Shown: positions 1-9,130, counted from the first letter of the stretch. The stretch: 64,000 nt of DNA from CBFFRJ01 sp965644225 (GCF_965644225.1 NZ_CBFFRJ010000005.1:13056-77055), one strand, 5' to 3'. Numbers and translations: made by a program. The notes: generated by a model from the letters alone, not told the origin.

Positions 1-86
1 CCATGCTGGCTATCGTCCTGATGGATCATTTTATGCGTCAGCGTGCGCAAAATGCCGATGTGACGACCACCATTCCTCGCTGGTAA
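1..86 (+). CDS. aroC: Chorismate synthase, C-terminal end (partial)
   Basis: The window opens inside a reading frame whose last 27 residues (from MLAIVLMDH to IPRW) match the conserved C-terminus of enterobacterial chorismate synthase, the FMN-dependent enzyme that makes chorismate from EPSP in aromatic biosynthesis. The start lies upstream of the window. The stop at 84-86 is three bases before mepA, which fits the aroC-mepA arrangement of E. coli, so mepA is probably cotranscribed with it. Confidence 0.9.
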   Translation, partial: MLAIVLMDHFMRQRAQNADVTTTIPRW

Positions 87-89
87 ACG

Positions 90-911
90 ATGAACAAAAC
101 TGTCCTTGCTCTGCTGGCGCTTGTCGCCAGCCAGATCTGTCAGGCGGCAACGCCCTGGCAGAAAATTACCCATCCTGTCAGCGGGACGCCGCAGTCCATT
201 GGCGCGTTTTCTAATGGCTGTATCGTGGGGGCGCATGCGCTGCCATTGCAGTCCGAAAACTACCAGGTGATGCGCACCGATCAACGGCGCTATTTCGGCC
301 ACCCGGATCTGGTGCAGTTTATTCAGCGTCTGGGCAATCAGGTGAACAACCAGGCAATGGGAACCTTGTTGATTGGCGACATGGGGATGCCAGCGGGCGG
401 GCGGTTCAACGGCGGCCATGCCAGCCATCAGTCGGGGCTGGACGTCGACATCTTTTTGCAACTGCCAAAAAATCGCTGGACGTCGGCGCAGTTGCTAAAA
501 CCTCAGGCGCTGGATTTGGTTTCCCGCAGTGGTAAAAGCGTGGTGCCTGGACTGTGGCAGCCGGAAATCAGCAACCTGATTAAACTTGCCGCCGAAGATA
601 ATGAGGTCACGCGGATTTTCGTCAACCCGGCCATTAAGCAGCAGCTTTGTCTGGATGCGGGCGCCGATCGCGACTGGCTACGTAAAGTTCGCCCGTGGTT
701 CCAGCACCGTGCCCATATGCATGTGCGACTGCGCTGCCCGGCTGACAGCCTGGAGTGTGAAGATCAGGCCGCGCCGCCGCCGGGGGATGGCTGTGGCGCG
801 GAGCTGCAAAGCTGGTTTGAACCGGCAAAACCTTCTACGACGCCGGAAAAAACCACTCCGCCGCCGTTGCCTCCTTCCTGTCAGGCCCTACTGGACGAAC
901 ACGTATTGTAA
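90..911 (+). CDS. mepA: Penicillin-insensitive murein DD-endopeptidase MepA
   Basis: Periplasmic LAS-family zinc peptidase that cuts D-Ala-mDAP cross-bridges in peptidoglycan. The 273 residues are close to the E. coli length. Residues 1-19 form a signal peptide (charged start, LALLALVA core, CQA-A cleavage region). The zinc ligands of the family are visible: His113 and Asp120 in HQSGLDVD, and His211 in HRAHMH. The C-terminal part carries several cysteines (CPADSLEC, GDGC, SCQ) that could form disulfides, and a proline-rich stretch. The stop overlaps the yfcA start by one base (TAATG), so the two are translationally coupled. Confidence 0.97.
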   Translation: MNKTVLALLALVASQICQAATPWQKITHPVSGTPQSIGAFSNGCIVGAHALPLQSENYQVMRTDQRRYFGHPDLVQFIQRLGNQVNNQAMGTLLIGDMGMPAGGRFNGGHASHQSGLDVDIFLQLPKNRWTSAQLLKPQALDLVSRSGKSVVPGLWQPEISNLIKLAAEDNEVTRIFVNPAIKQQLCLDAGADRDWLRKVRPWFQHRAHMHVRLRCPADSLECEDQAAPPPGDGCGAELQSWFEPAKPSTTPEKTTPPPLPPSCQALLDEHVL

Positions 912-1723
912 TGGACACTTTCCTGCAAATTTTTATGGTGTCGCCAATGATGCTGGCGGTACTTTTTTTGGTGGCCTTACTGGCCGGATTTATTGATGCC
1001 CTTGCGGGCGGCGGCGGTCTGTTAACCGTACCCGCCTTGCTGGCGGCAGGCATGACACCTGCTCAGGCGCTGGCGACGAACAAGCTTCAGGCCTGCGGTG
1101 GATCCTTCTCGTCAATGATCTACTTCGTACGGCGTAAAGTCGTCAATCTGGCGGACCAAAAGCTCAATATCCTGATGACCTTTATTGGCTCAACCAGCGG
1201 GGCGTTACTGGTTCAGTTTGTGAAATCAGATGTGCTGCGCCAGATCCTCCCACTGCTGGTCATCTGTATCGGTCTCTATTTCCTGCTGATGCCAAAGCTT
1301 GGGGAAGAGGACCGACAGCGTCGCCTGCACGGTCTGCCGTTTGCGCTGGTGGCCGGTGGCTGCGTTGGTTTTTATGATGGTTTCTTTGGGCCGGGCGCCG
1401 GTTCCTTTTACGCGCTGGCGTTTGTGACCCTGGCCGGGTTCAACCTCGCGAAATCCACCGCTCACGCCAAAGTGTTAAACGCCACCTCTAATCTGGGTGG
1501 GTTACTGCTGTTTATTATTGGCGGCAAGGTTATCTGGGCAACCGGGTTCGTGATGCTTATCGGGCAGTTTCTCGGCGCGCGTATGGGATCCCGGCTGGTG
1601 CTCAGCAAAGGGCAAAAACTTATTCGCCCGATGATTGTCATTGTCTCGGCGGTAATGAGCGCAAAATTACTTTTTGATAGCCATGGGCAGGAGATCCTCC
1701 AGTTTCTGGGGATGGGTGCATGA
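911..1723 (+). CDS. yfcA: TSUP-family membrane transporter YfcA
   Basis: Inner-membrane protein of the TauE/SafE (TSUP) family, whose characterised members export sulfite, sulfoacetate or related organic anions; the substrate of YfcA is unknown. The 270 residues show about eight hydrophobic segments and the two family glycine signatures: GFIDALAGGGGLLTVPALL near the N-terminus and GFYDGFFGPGAGSF near residue 160. The start codon shares a base with the mepA stop and the stop overlaps the epmC start by four bases (ATGA), so this is a tightly packed operon. Confidence 0.93.
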   Translation: MDTFLQIFMVSPMMLAVLFLVALLAGFIDALAGGGGLLTVPALLAAGMTPAQALATNKLQACGGSFSSMIYFVRRKVVNLADQKLNILMTFIGSTSGALLVQFVKSDVLRQILPLLVICIGLYFLLMPKLGEEDRQRRLHGLPFALVAGGCVGFYDGFFGPGAGSFYALAFVTLAGFNLAKSTAHAKVLNATSNLGGLLLFIIGGKVIWATGFVMLIGQFLGARMGSRLVLSKGQKLIRPMIVIVSAVMSAKLLFDSHGQEILQFLGMGA

Positions 1724-2268
1724 ACACAACACATAACTACGAACAACTGATTACCCTTTTTGACGGCTGTTTTGCCGAGGATTTTAATACCCGCCTGATT
1801 AAGGGCGATGACGAACCCATTTATCTGCCAGCAGATGCGGAGGTTCCGTACCACCGCATTGTATTTGCCCACGGGTTCTACGCCAGCGCGCTGCATGAAA
1901 TTTCCCACTGGTGTATCGCTGGCAAGGCCCGTCGTGAGCTGGTGGATTTTGGCTACTGGTATTGCCCGGACGGGCGGGATGAGAAAACCCAGTGCCAGTT
2001 TGAAGATGTTGAGGTAAAACCCCAGGCCTTTGACTGGTTGTTCTGTATGGCGGCGGGCTACCCGTTTAATGTCAGCAGTGACAACCTGGAAGGGGATTTC
2101 GAGCCTGACCGTATTATTTTCCAGCGCCGCGTCCATGCGCAGGTGATGGAGTATCTTGAAAAGGGCATCCCTGAACGCCCGGCACGCTTTATTAAGGCGC
2201 TGCAAAATTATTACCACACGCCTGAATTAACGGCGGAATGCTTCCCGTGGCCGGAAGATCTTAACTGA
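1720..2268 (+). CDS. epmC: Elongation factor P hydroxylase EpmC
   Basis: EpmC (YfcM) hydroxylates the beta-lysylated lysine of EF-P, the last step after EpmB and EpmA have made and attached beta-lysine. The 182 residues match the E. coli length and contain the HEISHWCIAG segment with family His and Glu residues likely to hold the metal. EF-P and epmA/epmB are not in this window, as in E. coli. The start overlaps the yfcA stop and yfcL follows after 9 bases with a good Shine-Dalgarno sequence (GAGGAAAG). Confidence 0.95.
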   Translation: MNTTHNYEQLITLFDGCFAEDFNTRLIKGDDEPIYLPADAEVPYHRIVFAHGFYASALHEISHWCIAGKARRELVDFGYWYCPDGRDEKTQCQFEDVEVKPQAFDWLFCMAAGYPFNVSSDNLEGDFEPDRIIFQRRVHAQVMEYLEKGIPERPARFIKALQNYYHTPELTAECFPWPEDLN

Positions 2269-2277
2269 GGAAAGAAG

Positions 2278-2556
2278 ATGATCGCAGAATTTGAAACACG
2301 CATCCTGGCGTTAATTGACGGTATGGTAGAGCACGCCAGTGACGACGAACTGTTTGCCGGCGGTTATCTGCGTGGTCACCTGACTCTGGCCGTGGCGGAT
2401 CTGGAAGGTAGCGACGATCATTCCACCCAGGCGCTGCATGACCGGGTGACCGCGAGCCTGGAAAAAGCCATTCAGGCGGGGGAACTCTCCCCGCCGGATC
2501 AGGTACTGGTGCTGGGGATGTGGGACACCCTGTTCCAGAAAGCCCAGGCAAACTGA
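2278..2556 (+). CDS. yfcL: YfcL family protein, function unknown
   Basis: Small acidic cytosolic protein of 92 residues with no signal peptide or membrane segment, matching the conserved enterobacterial YfcL family. It is the last gene of the mepA-yfcA-epmC group and keeps that position in E. coli. No catalytic motif is visible. A spacing of 9 bases from epmC and a GAGGAAAGA ribosome site support the start. Confidence 0.9.
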   Translation: MIAEFETRILALIDGMVEHASDDELFAGGYLRGHLTLAVADLEGSDDHSTQALHDRVTASLEKAIQAGELSPPDQVLVLGMWDTLFQKAQAN

Positions 2557-2565
2557 TGGTTTTCT

Positions 2566-2646
2566 TCCTCTCCCTTCGGGTTGAGTGATCACCAGAAAAA
2601 ATACCCGCACGGATAGTCCCCTCTCCATTGAGGGAGAGGGCTGCCC
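2566..2646. repeat. REP-like palindrome between yfcL and mnmC
   Basis: The gap between the convergent yfcL and mnmC genes holds a perfect stem, CCCTCTCC at 2619-2626 paired with GGAGAGGG at 2633-2640, loop ATTGAG. A second CTCTCCC run with a TTCGGG turn lies about 50 bases upstream (2570-2580). The same stem sequence recurs after dedD at 16986-17008, which fits a dispersed REP-type extragenic palindrome. It may also help end transcription from both sides. Confidence 0.55.
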
Positions 2647-2653
2647 GTTGCGC

Positions 2654-4654
2654 TTACTTCACCGGCCTTCCTTTCAGCAACTTCCTCACCCACAGTCGGT
2701 TCGGGTTGATGGCCGCCAGGGTTTCGCTGTCCAGCGGCAATGGCTCTTCGCTCATCTGCGACGCCAGCAACTCAGCGGCTAATGGCGCACTACATAAGCC
2801 ACGGGATCCCAGCGCGCCGATTAAAAACAGCCCGCGATAAACCGGCGCACCTGGCGCATTTTCCGTGTTGTCGGCAAGATTCGCATACTCGCTTAGCGTC
2901 GCTTCATAATTTGCCACATTGCCCACCAGCGGCAGATGGTCACGGGTTGCACAGCGCACTCCGCAGCGCGCCTCGCCGCCGCTCACATCCACCTGTGTGG
3001 CCCATTGCGCCTGCGGGAAACAGTTCAGCAGACGCTGGCGATTATGCTGTTGATCCTCTTCGCTATAGGCCGCGTCGCGCTGGCCGCGATGGTAGCTTGC
3101 GCCAATGCAGTGGTGCTGATTGTTGGGGTTGTGCGGAGTCAGATAACCGTCATAGCACAACACCTGGCGCAACTGACTGAGTGCCGCCGTAGTGGGAATA
3201 TGGCTGACCTGGCCTGCGACCGGATAGACCGGTAGCTTTTCCGTTTGCACAAAATCACCGAGCTGGTGACCGTTTGCCAGAACCACATTCGTATGCTGCT
3301 TCGAATCCCCATGTTGAAAATGCAGCAGCCAGCCAGCATCCTGCTGCTCCATACTCGCCATCTGCTGGCCATAATGAATCTGTAAGCCCTGTTGTTCCCC
3401 AAGGTCCAGCGCCGCCGCCGTCAGCTGTGCCGGGCACAGCCAGCCGCCGAGCGGATAGTGAATGCCGCCGCAGCCGGTCTCGACGCCTGCCATCTCTAAA
3501 ACCTGCTGCGCGTCTACGCCAGTGGCAATCGCCTGAGGCAAGTCCAGAGACAACATCTGGGCGATTTTTTGCTGACTCTTGTCGTCATAGCCCAGTTGGG
3601 TCACGCCGCACCAGTCATGGTCAAAAGCGACGGGAAGAGCGTCATACAGACGACGGGCGAAGGTAAAGGCCGCCGGGAAGAACTGGCTTAATGCCGGATC
3701 GTGGGCATTTAACAGTGGGTAAAGCGCCCCCTGACGGTTACCCGAGGCCCCCTGCGCCGGGGCGGCATCCGCGCAGTAAAGGGTGACCTGCCAGCCACGA
3801 CGCAGGAGCGCCAGCGAAAGCAATGCACTGGCAACCCCGCCACCAATAATGGCGGTTTCCCGTGAACCGGTACCTGTACGGGCAAACCACGGCGTGCGGG
3901 CAGCAACCGGAGAGGGATTTTCCATTACCCCGGTGAGCATTTCGCGTTTACGGCCAAAACCTTTGCTTTTGCGCATGGTAAAGCCCGCATCCTGTAACCC
4001 CCGACGCACAAATCCGGCGGAGGTAAAGGTCGCCAGCGTACCGCCAGGCCGGGCAAGACGGGCCATGGCGGCAAACAGATTCGGCGTCCACATATCGGGA
4101 TTTTTTGCTGGCGCAAAACCGTCAAGGAACCAGGCATCCACCTGCCGGTTGAGGGAATCATCCAGTTTGTCGGTCAGTTCATTGATGTCGCCAAACCACA
4201 GATCGAGGGTGACGCGTCCCTCATCAAGCAATAAACGATGGCAGCCGGCAAAGGGCAGGGGCCACTGCGCCTGCAACTGGCTTGCCCATGGCGCCAGTTC
4301 CGGCCAGTGCTGGTGCGCAAGCGTCAGGTCCGATTGGGTTAAGGGGAATTTTTCAAAACTGATGAAATGTAATCTTTGCAGGGTAGCCTTCGGGGAGGCG
4401 GCCCGGAAACTGTCAAATGCCTGCCAGAGGGTCAGAAAATTAAGACCGGTGCCAAAACCGCTTTCGGCAACCACAAACAGTGAGCGTGGATGTTCAGGAA
4501 AGCGGGTGGCTAATGCATTGCCGCCGAGAAAGACGTAGCGGGTTTCTTCCAGCCCGTTATCGTTAGAAAAATAGACGTCATCAAAATCTCGGGAAACAGG
4601 TGTACCCTCAGCATTGAACTCAAGGTTGGCAGATTGTATAGCAGTTTGTTTCAC
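2654..4654 (-). CDS. mnmC: Bifunctional tRNA mnm5s2U biosynthesis enzyme MnmC
   Basis: Finishes the mnm5s2U modification at the wobble base of Lys, Glu and Gln tRNAs. The N-terminal domain (about 1-240) is the SAM-dependent methyltransferase, with ESGFGTGLNFL as its SAM loop and FLDGFAPAKNPDMW. The C-terminal domain (about 260-666) is the FAD oxidoreductase, opening with the dinucleotide fold AAIIGGG-type sequence (TAIIGGGVASALL). A GTG start at 4654 is preferred because it gives VKQTAIQSANLEF, aligning with E. coli MnmC, rather than an ATG 20 codons upstream. It is divergent from fabB, as in E. coli. Confidence 0.95.
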   Translation of the reverse strand: MKQTAIQSANLEFNAEGTPVSRDFDDVYFSNDNGLEETRYVFLGGNALATRFPEHPRSLFVVAESGFGTGLNFLTLWQAFDSFRAASPKATLQRLHFISFEKFPLTQSDLTLAHQHWPELAPWASQLQAQWPLPFAGCHRLLLDEGRVTLDLWFGDINELTDKLDDSLNRQVDAWFLDGFAPAKNPDMWTPNLFAAMARLARPGGTLATFTSAGFVRRGLQDAGFTMRKSKGFGRKREMLTGVMENPSPVAARTPWFARTGTGSRETAIIGGGVASALLSLALLRRGWQVTLYCADAAPAQGASGNRQGALYPLLNAHDPALSQFFPAAFTFARRLYDALPVAFDHDWCGVTQLGYDDKSQQKIAQMLSLDLPQAIATGVDAQQVLEMAGVETGCGGIHYPLGGWLCPAQLTAAALDLGEQQGLQIHYGQQMASMEQQDAGWLLHFQHGDSKQHTNVVLANGHQLGDFVQTEKLPVYPVAGQVSHIPTTAALSQLRQVLCYDGYLTPHNPNNQHHCIGASYHRGQRDAAYSEEDQQHNRQRLLNCFPQAQWATQVDVSGGEARCGVRCATRDHLPLVGNVANYEATLSEYANLADNTENAPGAPVYRGLFLIGALGSRGLCSAPLAAELLASQMSEEPLPLDSETLAAINPNRLWVRKLLKGRPVK

Positions 4655-4729
4655 GTAAGTTACTCGTCGGACAGGCAGTGGCATGATCTTAACGATGCAG
4701 GCCGTCAGGCGCAAATTTACTCATTAATT

Positions 4730-4770
4730 GGCTGATCGGACTTGTTCGGCGTACAACTGTACGCTATCTT
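4730..4770 (+). promoter_or_regulatory. fabB promoter with FadR and FabR sites
   Basis: A FadR-like site GCTGATCGGACTTGTTC (4731-4747) is followed by the FabR palindrome GGCGTACAACTGTACGCT (4748-4765). A -35 box TTGTTC (4742-4747) and a -10 box TATCTT (4765-4770) are 17 bases apart with the FabR site filling the spacer. This matches known fabA/fabB control: FadR activates and FabR represses according to the unsaturated acyl pool. The sites are read by comparison with E. coli; binding is inferred. Confidence 0.8.
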
Positions 4771-4812
4771 GCGACTCGAAACTTAAATTCGTGCGACTTA
4801 CAGGGGTATTGA

Positions 4813-6027
4813 ATGAAACGTGCAGTGATTACTGGCTTGGGCATCGTTTCCAGCATCGGTAATAACCAGCAGGAAGTCCTGGCATCTCTGCGTGAAGGAC
4901 GCTCAGGGATCACTTTCTCTCAGGAGTTTCTCGACTCCGGCATGCGTAGCCACGTATGGGGTAATGTAAAACTGGACACCACGGGTCTTATCGATCGCAA
5001 AGTGGTCCGTTTCATGAACGATGCCTCCATCTATGCCTACCTTTCCATGCAGCAAGCCATTGCTGATGCTGGCCTGAGCGCAGAGGTTTACCAGAATAAC
5101 CCGCGCGTGGGTCTGATTGCAGGCTCCGGCGGTTCTTCTAAAGCGCAGGTATTCGGCGCTGACGCGATGCGTAGCCCGCGTGGTCTGAAAGCGGTTGGTC
5201 CTTATGTTGTGACCAAAGCGATGGGTTCAGCTGTTTCCGCTTGCCTGGCGACCCCGTTCAAAATCCACGGCGTAAACTACTCTATCAGCTCCGCCTGTGC
5301 GACTTCCGCACACTGCATCGGTAACGCGGTAGAGCAGATTCAGCTGGGCAAACAGGACATCGTGTTTGCGGGCGGCGGCGAAGAGCTGGGCTGGGAAATG
5401 GCCTGTGAATTCGACGCAATGGGCGCACTGTCCACCAAATATAACGAGACGCCGGAAAAAGCGTCCCGTACCTATGATGCGAGCCGTGACGGCTTCATTA
5501 TCGCTGGCGGCGGCGGCATGGTTGTGGTTGAAGAGCTGGAACATGCTCTGGCTCGCGGCGCGCACATTTACGCTGAAATCGTCGGCTACGGCGCAACCTC
5601 TGATGGCGCTGACATGGTTGCTCCGTCAGGTGAAGGCGCAGTGCGTTGCATGAAGATGGCGATGGACGGTGTGAACACGCCGATCGACTACCTCAACTCC
5701 CACGGGACTTCCACCCCGGTTGGCGATGTGAAAGAGCTGGGTGCTATTCGCGAAGTGTTCGGTGACAACAGCCCGGCAATTTCTGCGACCAAAGCGATGA
5801 CCGGTCACTCTCTGGGCGCGGCTGGCGTGCAGGAAGCTATCTACTCTCTGCTGATGCTGGAGCATGGCTTCATTGCGCCGAGCATTAACGTTGAGCAGCT
5901 GGACGAGCAGGCCGCTGGCCTGAATATCGTGACTAAACCGACTGACGCGACGCTGACTACCGTGATGTCTAACAGCTTCGGTTTCGGCGGCACCAACGCC
6001 ACACTGGTAATGCGCAAGCTTCAGTAA
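4813..6027 (+). CDS. fabB: 3-oxoacyl-[acyl-carrier-protein] synthase I (KAS I)
   Basis: Condensing enzyme of type II fatty-acid synthesis that elongates acyl-ACP with malonyl-ACP and is needed for the unsaturated branch. The 404 residues follow the thiolase fold, with catalytic Cys162 in SSACATSAHC, His297 in NSHGTSTPVGD and His332 in TGHSLGAAG; numbering is one less than in E. coli because of a one-residue deletion near residue 110. The GGTNATLVM C-terminal signature is present. It is monocistronic, with its own promoter and a terminator at 6045-6070. Confidence 0.98.
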   Translation: MKRAVITGLGIVSSIGNNQQEVLASLREGRSGITFSQEFLDSGMRSHVWGNVKLDTTGLIDRKVVRFMNDASIYAYLSMQQAIADAGLSAEVYQNNPRVGLIAGSGGSSKAQVFGADAMRSPRGLKAVGPYVVTKAMGSAVSACLATPFKIHGVNYSISSACATSAHCIGNAVEQIQLGKQDIVFAGGGEELGWEMACEFDAMGALSTKYNETPEKASRTYDASRDGFIIAGGGGMVVVEELEHALARGAHIYAEIVGYGATSDGADMVAPSGEGAVRCMKMAMDGVNTPIDYLNSHGTSTPVGDVKELGAIREVFGDNSPAISATKAMTGHSLGAAGVQEAIYSLLMLEHGFIAPSINVEQLDEQAAGLNIVTKPTDATLTTVMSNSFGFGGTNATLVMRKLQ

Positions 6028-6044
6028 CTATTTGATTAAAGAAG

Positions 6045-6070
6045 AAGGGAGCCTCAGTGCTCCCTTTTTT
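6045..6070 (+). terminator. Rho-independent terminator after fabB
   Basis: Stem AGGGAGC (6046-6052) pairs with GCTCCCT (6059-6065) around loop CTCAGT and is followed by a run of T residues. It starts 18 bases after the fabB stop. Confidence 0.85.
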
Positions 6071-6243
6071 ATGCCCCTTTTTTGCCATTGACAAGCTGCG
6101 GTACTCGCAGGCAAACTTCCTGCGCAACATTATCAGGCCGATAATGCGTAAGCGTTTCACGTTAACCAACGCACCTTAATCCTGAACCTCAGGTAGAGGG
6201 GGCGTGGCTGTTCCTCGCCTTACTCTGCGTTATGGAGTAATGC

Positions 6244-7416
6244 ATGTCTGTTGACACTCATTCTGTTTCATCTTCACCCAACGTTTCGTTGTTTCGCCTC
6301 ACCTGCGCGGTATTTTTAACCTATATGACCGTCGGGCTGCCTCTGCCGGTGATCCCGCTTTTTGTCCACCATGAGCTGGGCTATGGCAATACCATGGTCG
6401 GGATTGCGGTGGGTATTCAGTTTCTTGCTACCGTGCTGACCCGTGGCTATGCCGGACGACTGGCCGATCAGTACGGGGCTAAACGGTCGGTATTACAGGG
6501 CATGTTTGCCTGCGCGCTGGCCGGGGGCGCTTTGCTGCTGGCGGCCTGGTTGCCCGCAGGCGCGGAGGTAAAATTTGCCTTATTGCTTGTCGGTCGCCTG
6601 ATCCTCGGCTTCGGTGAAAGTCAGCTACTGACCGGCACCCTGATCTGGGGCATGGGGATTGTCGGGCCTGCCCGTTCAGGCAAGGTGATGTCCTGGAACG
6701 GGATGGCGATTTATGGCGCGCTGGCGGCAGGCGCGCCGCTGGGGCTGTTTATTCACAGCCAGTTCGGTTTTGCCGCCCTGGCAATCATCACTATGCTGCT
6801 CCCGGTTCTGGCATTTACCCTTAACGGAGGGGTGAGTAAAACCCCACCGCATCCGGGCGTACGTCCGTCGCTGTGGAGCGTGGTGGGGATTATCTGGCAA
6901 CCGGGGCTGGGGCTGGCATTACAGGGCGTGGGTTTCGCGGTCATTGGCACCTTTGTTTCGCTCTATTTCGCCAGCGAAGGCTGGTCAATGGCGGGCTTTA
7001 CCCTGACCGCCTTTGGCGGCGCTTTTGTGCTGATGCGCCTCTTATTTGGCTGGATGCCCGATCGTTTCGGGGGCGTGCGCGTCGCCGTGGCGTCGATGTT
7101 TATTGAAATGGTCGGGCTTATCCTGCTCTGGCAGGCCCCCATGGCAACGGTGGCGCCGCTGGGCGCGGCGCTTACCGGGTGCGGCTGCTCACTGATTTAT
7201 CCGGCGCTGGGGGTGGAAGTTGTCAAACGTGTTCCCCCTCAGGTTCGCGGCACCGCGCTTGGCGGTTATTCGGCATTCCAGGATATTGCCTACGGGGTGA
7301 GTGGACCTCTGACCGGCCTGCTGGCGACTTCGCTGGGTTATCCCTCGGTATTTCTCGCCGCTGCGCTTGCCGCTTTTGGCGGGATTGTATTGACGCTGAT
7401 TGCCTTTCGTAAATAA
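6244..7416 (+). CDS. yfcJ: MFS transporter YfcJ
   Basis: Inner-membrane major facilitator of 390 residues with twelve predicted hydrophobic segments. The loop after segment 2 reads GRLADQYGAKRSV, the typical MFS motif A, and a related GWMPDRFGGVR lies in the second half. It belongs to the YfcJ/YhhS-type arabinose-efflux-like subgroup; its substrate is not established. Position after fabB is as in E. coli. A terminator-like hairpin follows at 7424-7460. Confidence 0.88.
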   Translation: MSVDTHSVSSSPNVSLFRLTCAVFLTYMTVGLPLPVIPLFVHHELGYGNTMVGIAVGIQFLATVLTRGYAGRLADQYGAKRSVLQGMFACALAGGALLLAAWLPAGAEVKFALLLVGRLILGFGESQLLTGTLIWGMGIVGPARSGKVMSWNGMAIYGALAAGAPLGLFIHSQFGFAALAIITMLLPVLAFTLNGGVSKTPPHPGVRPSLWSVVGIIWQPGLGLALQGVGFAVIGTFVSLYFASEGWSMAGFTLTAFGGAFVLMRLLFGWMPDRFGGVRVAVASMFIEMVGLILLWQAPMATVAPLGAALTGCGCSLIYPALGVEVVKRVPPQVRGTALGGYSAFQDIAYGVSGPLTGLLATSLGYPSVFLAAALAAFGGIVLTLIAFRK

Positions 7417-7423
7417 CCTGACA

Positions 7424-7460
7424 AATAGCCCCTTAGTTTCTCCCGGGGCTATTATTTTAT
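7424..7460 (+). terminator. Terminator after yfcJ
   Basis: Stem AATAGCCCC (7424-7432) pairs perfectly with GGGGCTATT (7445-7453) and is followed by the T-rich tract ATTTTATT. Confidence 0.75.
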
Positions 7461-7503
7461 TCATGACTATGAGATGTAATGTTTTATATTTTTTATAAAA
7501 ACA

Positions 7504-7517
7504 TGTGCCAGGGCACA
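7504..7517. promoter_or_regulatory. Perfect palindrome upstream of the glucosidase gene
   Basis: TGTGCC-AG-GGCACA is a perfect 14-base inverted repeat about 150 bases before the BglA-like start, in otherwise AT-rich DNA. It is a possible operator. No known regulator is assigned. Confidence 0.3.
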
Positions 7518-7666
7518 GAAAAAACATCTCGTTTTATTGATGTAACATATTCCACCAATATAACTTTTTGCATCGTTCCCATTCAATTTACGGGCTGTTA
7601 TAGTCAGGCCATTACTATATTTACATATCTTATTCTGATACCACTATTGAGAGAAAGGAGAGAGGC

Positions 7667-9097
7667 ATGGCTGGATTTAAAGCGGACTTTCTGTGGGGCG
7701 GCGCAGTAGCTGCACATCAACTTGAAGGTGGCTGGAAAGAGGGCGGCAAGGGCATCAGCGTGGCCGATGTCATGACCGCCGGCGCACACGGTGTGCCACG
7801 TGAAATTACCGATGGGGTATTACCGGGGAAAAATTACCCCAACCATGATGCGATTGATTTTTACCATCGCTACCCCGAGGATATTAAACTTTTCGCCGAA
7901 ATGGGTTTTAAATGTTTCCGCACCTCGATTGCCTGGACACGTATTTTCCCGAAAGGCGATGAGCTGGAGCCTAATGAAGCCGGACTGAAATTCTATGATG
8001 ATCTCTTCGATGAATGTCTGAAATATAATATTGAACCGGTGATTACGCTTTCCCATTTCGAGATGCCTTATCACCTCGTCACCGAATACGGTGGCTGGCG
8101 TAATCGTAAATTAATCGAATTCTTTGTCCGTTTCGCCAGCGTCGTCTTTACCCGTTATAAAAACAAGGTGAAGTACTGGATGACGTTTAACGAAATCAAT
8201 AACCAGGCAAACTACCATGAAGACTTTGCCCCCTTCACCAACTCGGGGCTGAAATACGCGCAGGGTGAAGATCGTGAGCCGGTAATGTATCAGGCGGCCC
8301 ACTATGAGCTGGTGGCAAGCGCCCTGGCGGTGGAAGCTGGGCATGCCATTAACCCTGATTTGCAGATCGGCTGCATGATCGCCATGTGCCCGATCTACCC
8401 CCTGACCTGCGCGCCGGATGACATGATGATGTCCGTCGCCGCCATGCATCGCCGTTACTGGTTTACCGATGTCCACGTGCGCGGTTATTACCCACGCCAT
8501 ATCCTGAATTACTTTGAGCGCAAAGGCTTCGACCTCGACATTACGCAAGAAGATTTGCAGATCCTGAAACGGGGTTGCGTGGATTATATTGGTTTTAGTT
8601 ATTACATGTCTTTTGCCACCAAAGCCACGGCAGAAAACCCGCAGCTGGATTACGACGAGACCAAAAGTCTGGTGAAAAACCCGTACGTGAAAGCATCAGA
8701 CTGGGGATGGCAAATTGACCCTGTCGGCCTGCGCTATTCGCTTAACTATTTCTACGATCTGTACCAGCTGCCGTTGTTTATTGTTGAGAACGGCTTCGGC
8801 GCTATCGATCAGAAAGAGAGCGACGGCTCGGTTAACGATCAGTACCGTATTGAATATATGCAGAACCATCTGCGCGAAATGAAAAAAGCCGTGGTCGAAG
8901 ACGGTGTTGATTTAATGGGCTATACCCCGTGGGGTTGTATCGATCTGGTGTCTGCCGGCACCGGCGAGATGAAAAAACGCTACGGTTTTATTTATGTCGA
9001 TAAAGACAACGAAGGTAACGGCACGCTTGAACGCAGCCGCAAAAAATCTTTCGCCTGGTATAAAGAAACCATCAGGAATAACGGCAGCGACCTGTAA
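7667..9097 (+). CDS. GH1 6-phospho-beta-glucosidase, BglA-like
   Basis: Cytoplasmic glycoside hydrolase family 1 enzyme of 476 residues, expected to split 6-phospho-beta-glucosides such as phosphorylated arbutin, salicin or cellobiose taken up by a PTS. The acid/base Glu176 lies in WMTFNEINNQ and the nucleophile Glu374 in FIVENGFGA. The protein resembles E. coli BglA along its whole length (DFLWGGAVAAHQ, VKASDWGWQIDPVGLRY). E. coli K-12 has no such gene between yfcJ and flk. No PTS gene is adjacent, so the phosphorylated substrate must come from a transporter elsewhere. The start follows a strong AAAGGAGAG ribosome site. Confidence 0.92.
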   Translation: MAGFKADFLWGGAVAAHQLEGGWKEGGKGISVADVMTAGAHGVPREITDGVLPGKNYPNHDAIDFYHRYPEDIKLFAEMGFKCFRTSIAWTRIFPKGDELEPNEAGLKFYDDLFDECLKYNIEPVITLSHFEMPYHLVTEYGGWRNRKLIEFFVRFASVVFTRYKNKVKYWMTFNEINNQANYHEDFAPFTNSGLKYAQGEDREPVMYQAAHYELVASALAVEAGHAINPDLQIGCMIAMCPIYPLTCAPDDMMMSVAAMHRRYWFTDVHVRGYYPRHILNYFERKGFDLDITQEDLQILKRGCVDYIGFSYYMSFATKATAENPQLDYDETKSLVKNPYVKASDWGWQIDPVGLRYSLNYFYDLYQLPLFIVENGFGAIDQKESDGSVNDQYRIEYMQNHLREMKKAVVEDGVDLMGYTPWGCIDLVSAGTGEMKKRYGFIYVDKDNEGNGTLERSRKKSFAWYKETIRNNGSDL

Positions 9098-9103
9098 GTT
9101 CAG

Positions 9104-9130
9104 ATCCCCTCCATCCGGAGGGGATTTTTC
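9104..9130. terminator. Terminator between the glucosidase gene and flk
   Basis: Stem ATCCCCTCC (9104-9112) pairs perfectly with GGAGGGGAT (9117-9125) around loop ATCC and is followed by TTTTT. It lies between convergent genes and mainly serves the plus-strand gene; the minus side lacks a good T run. Confidence 0.8.
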
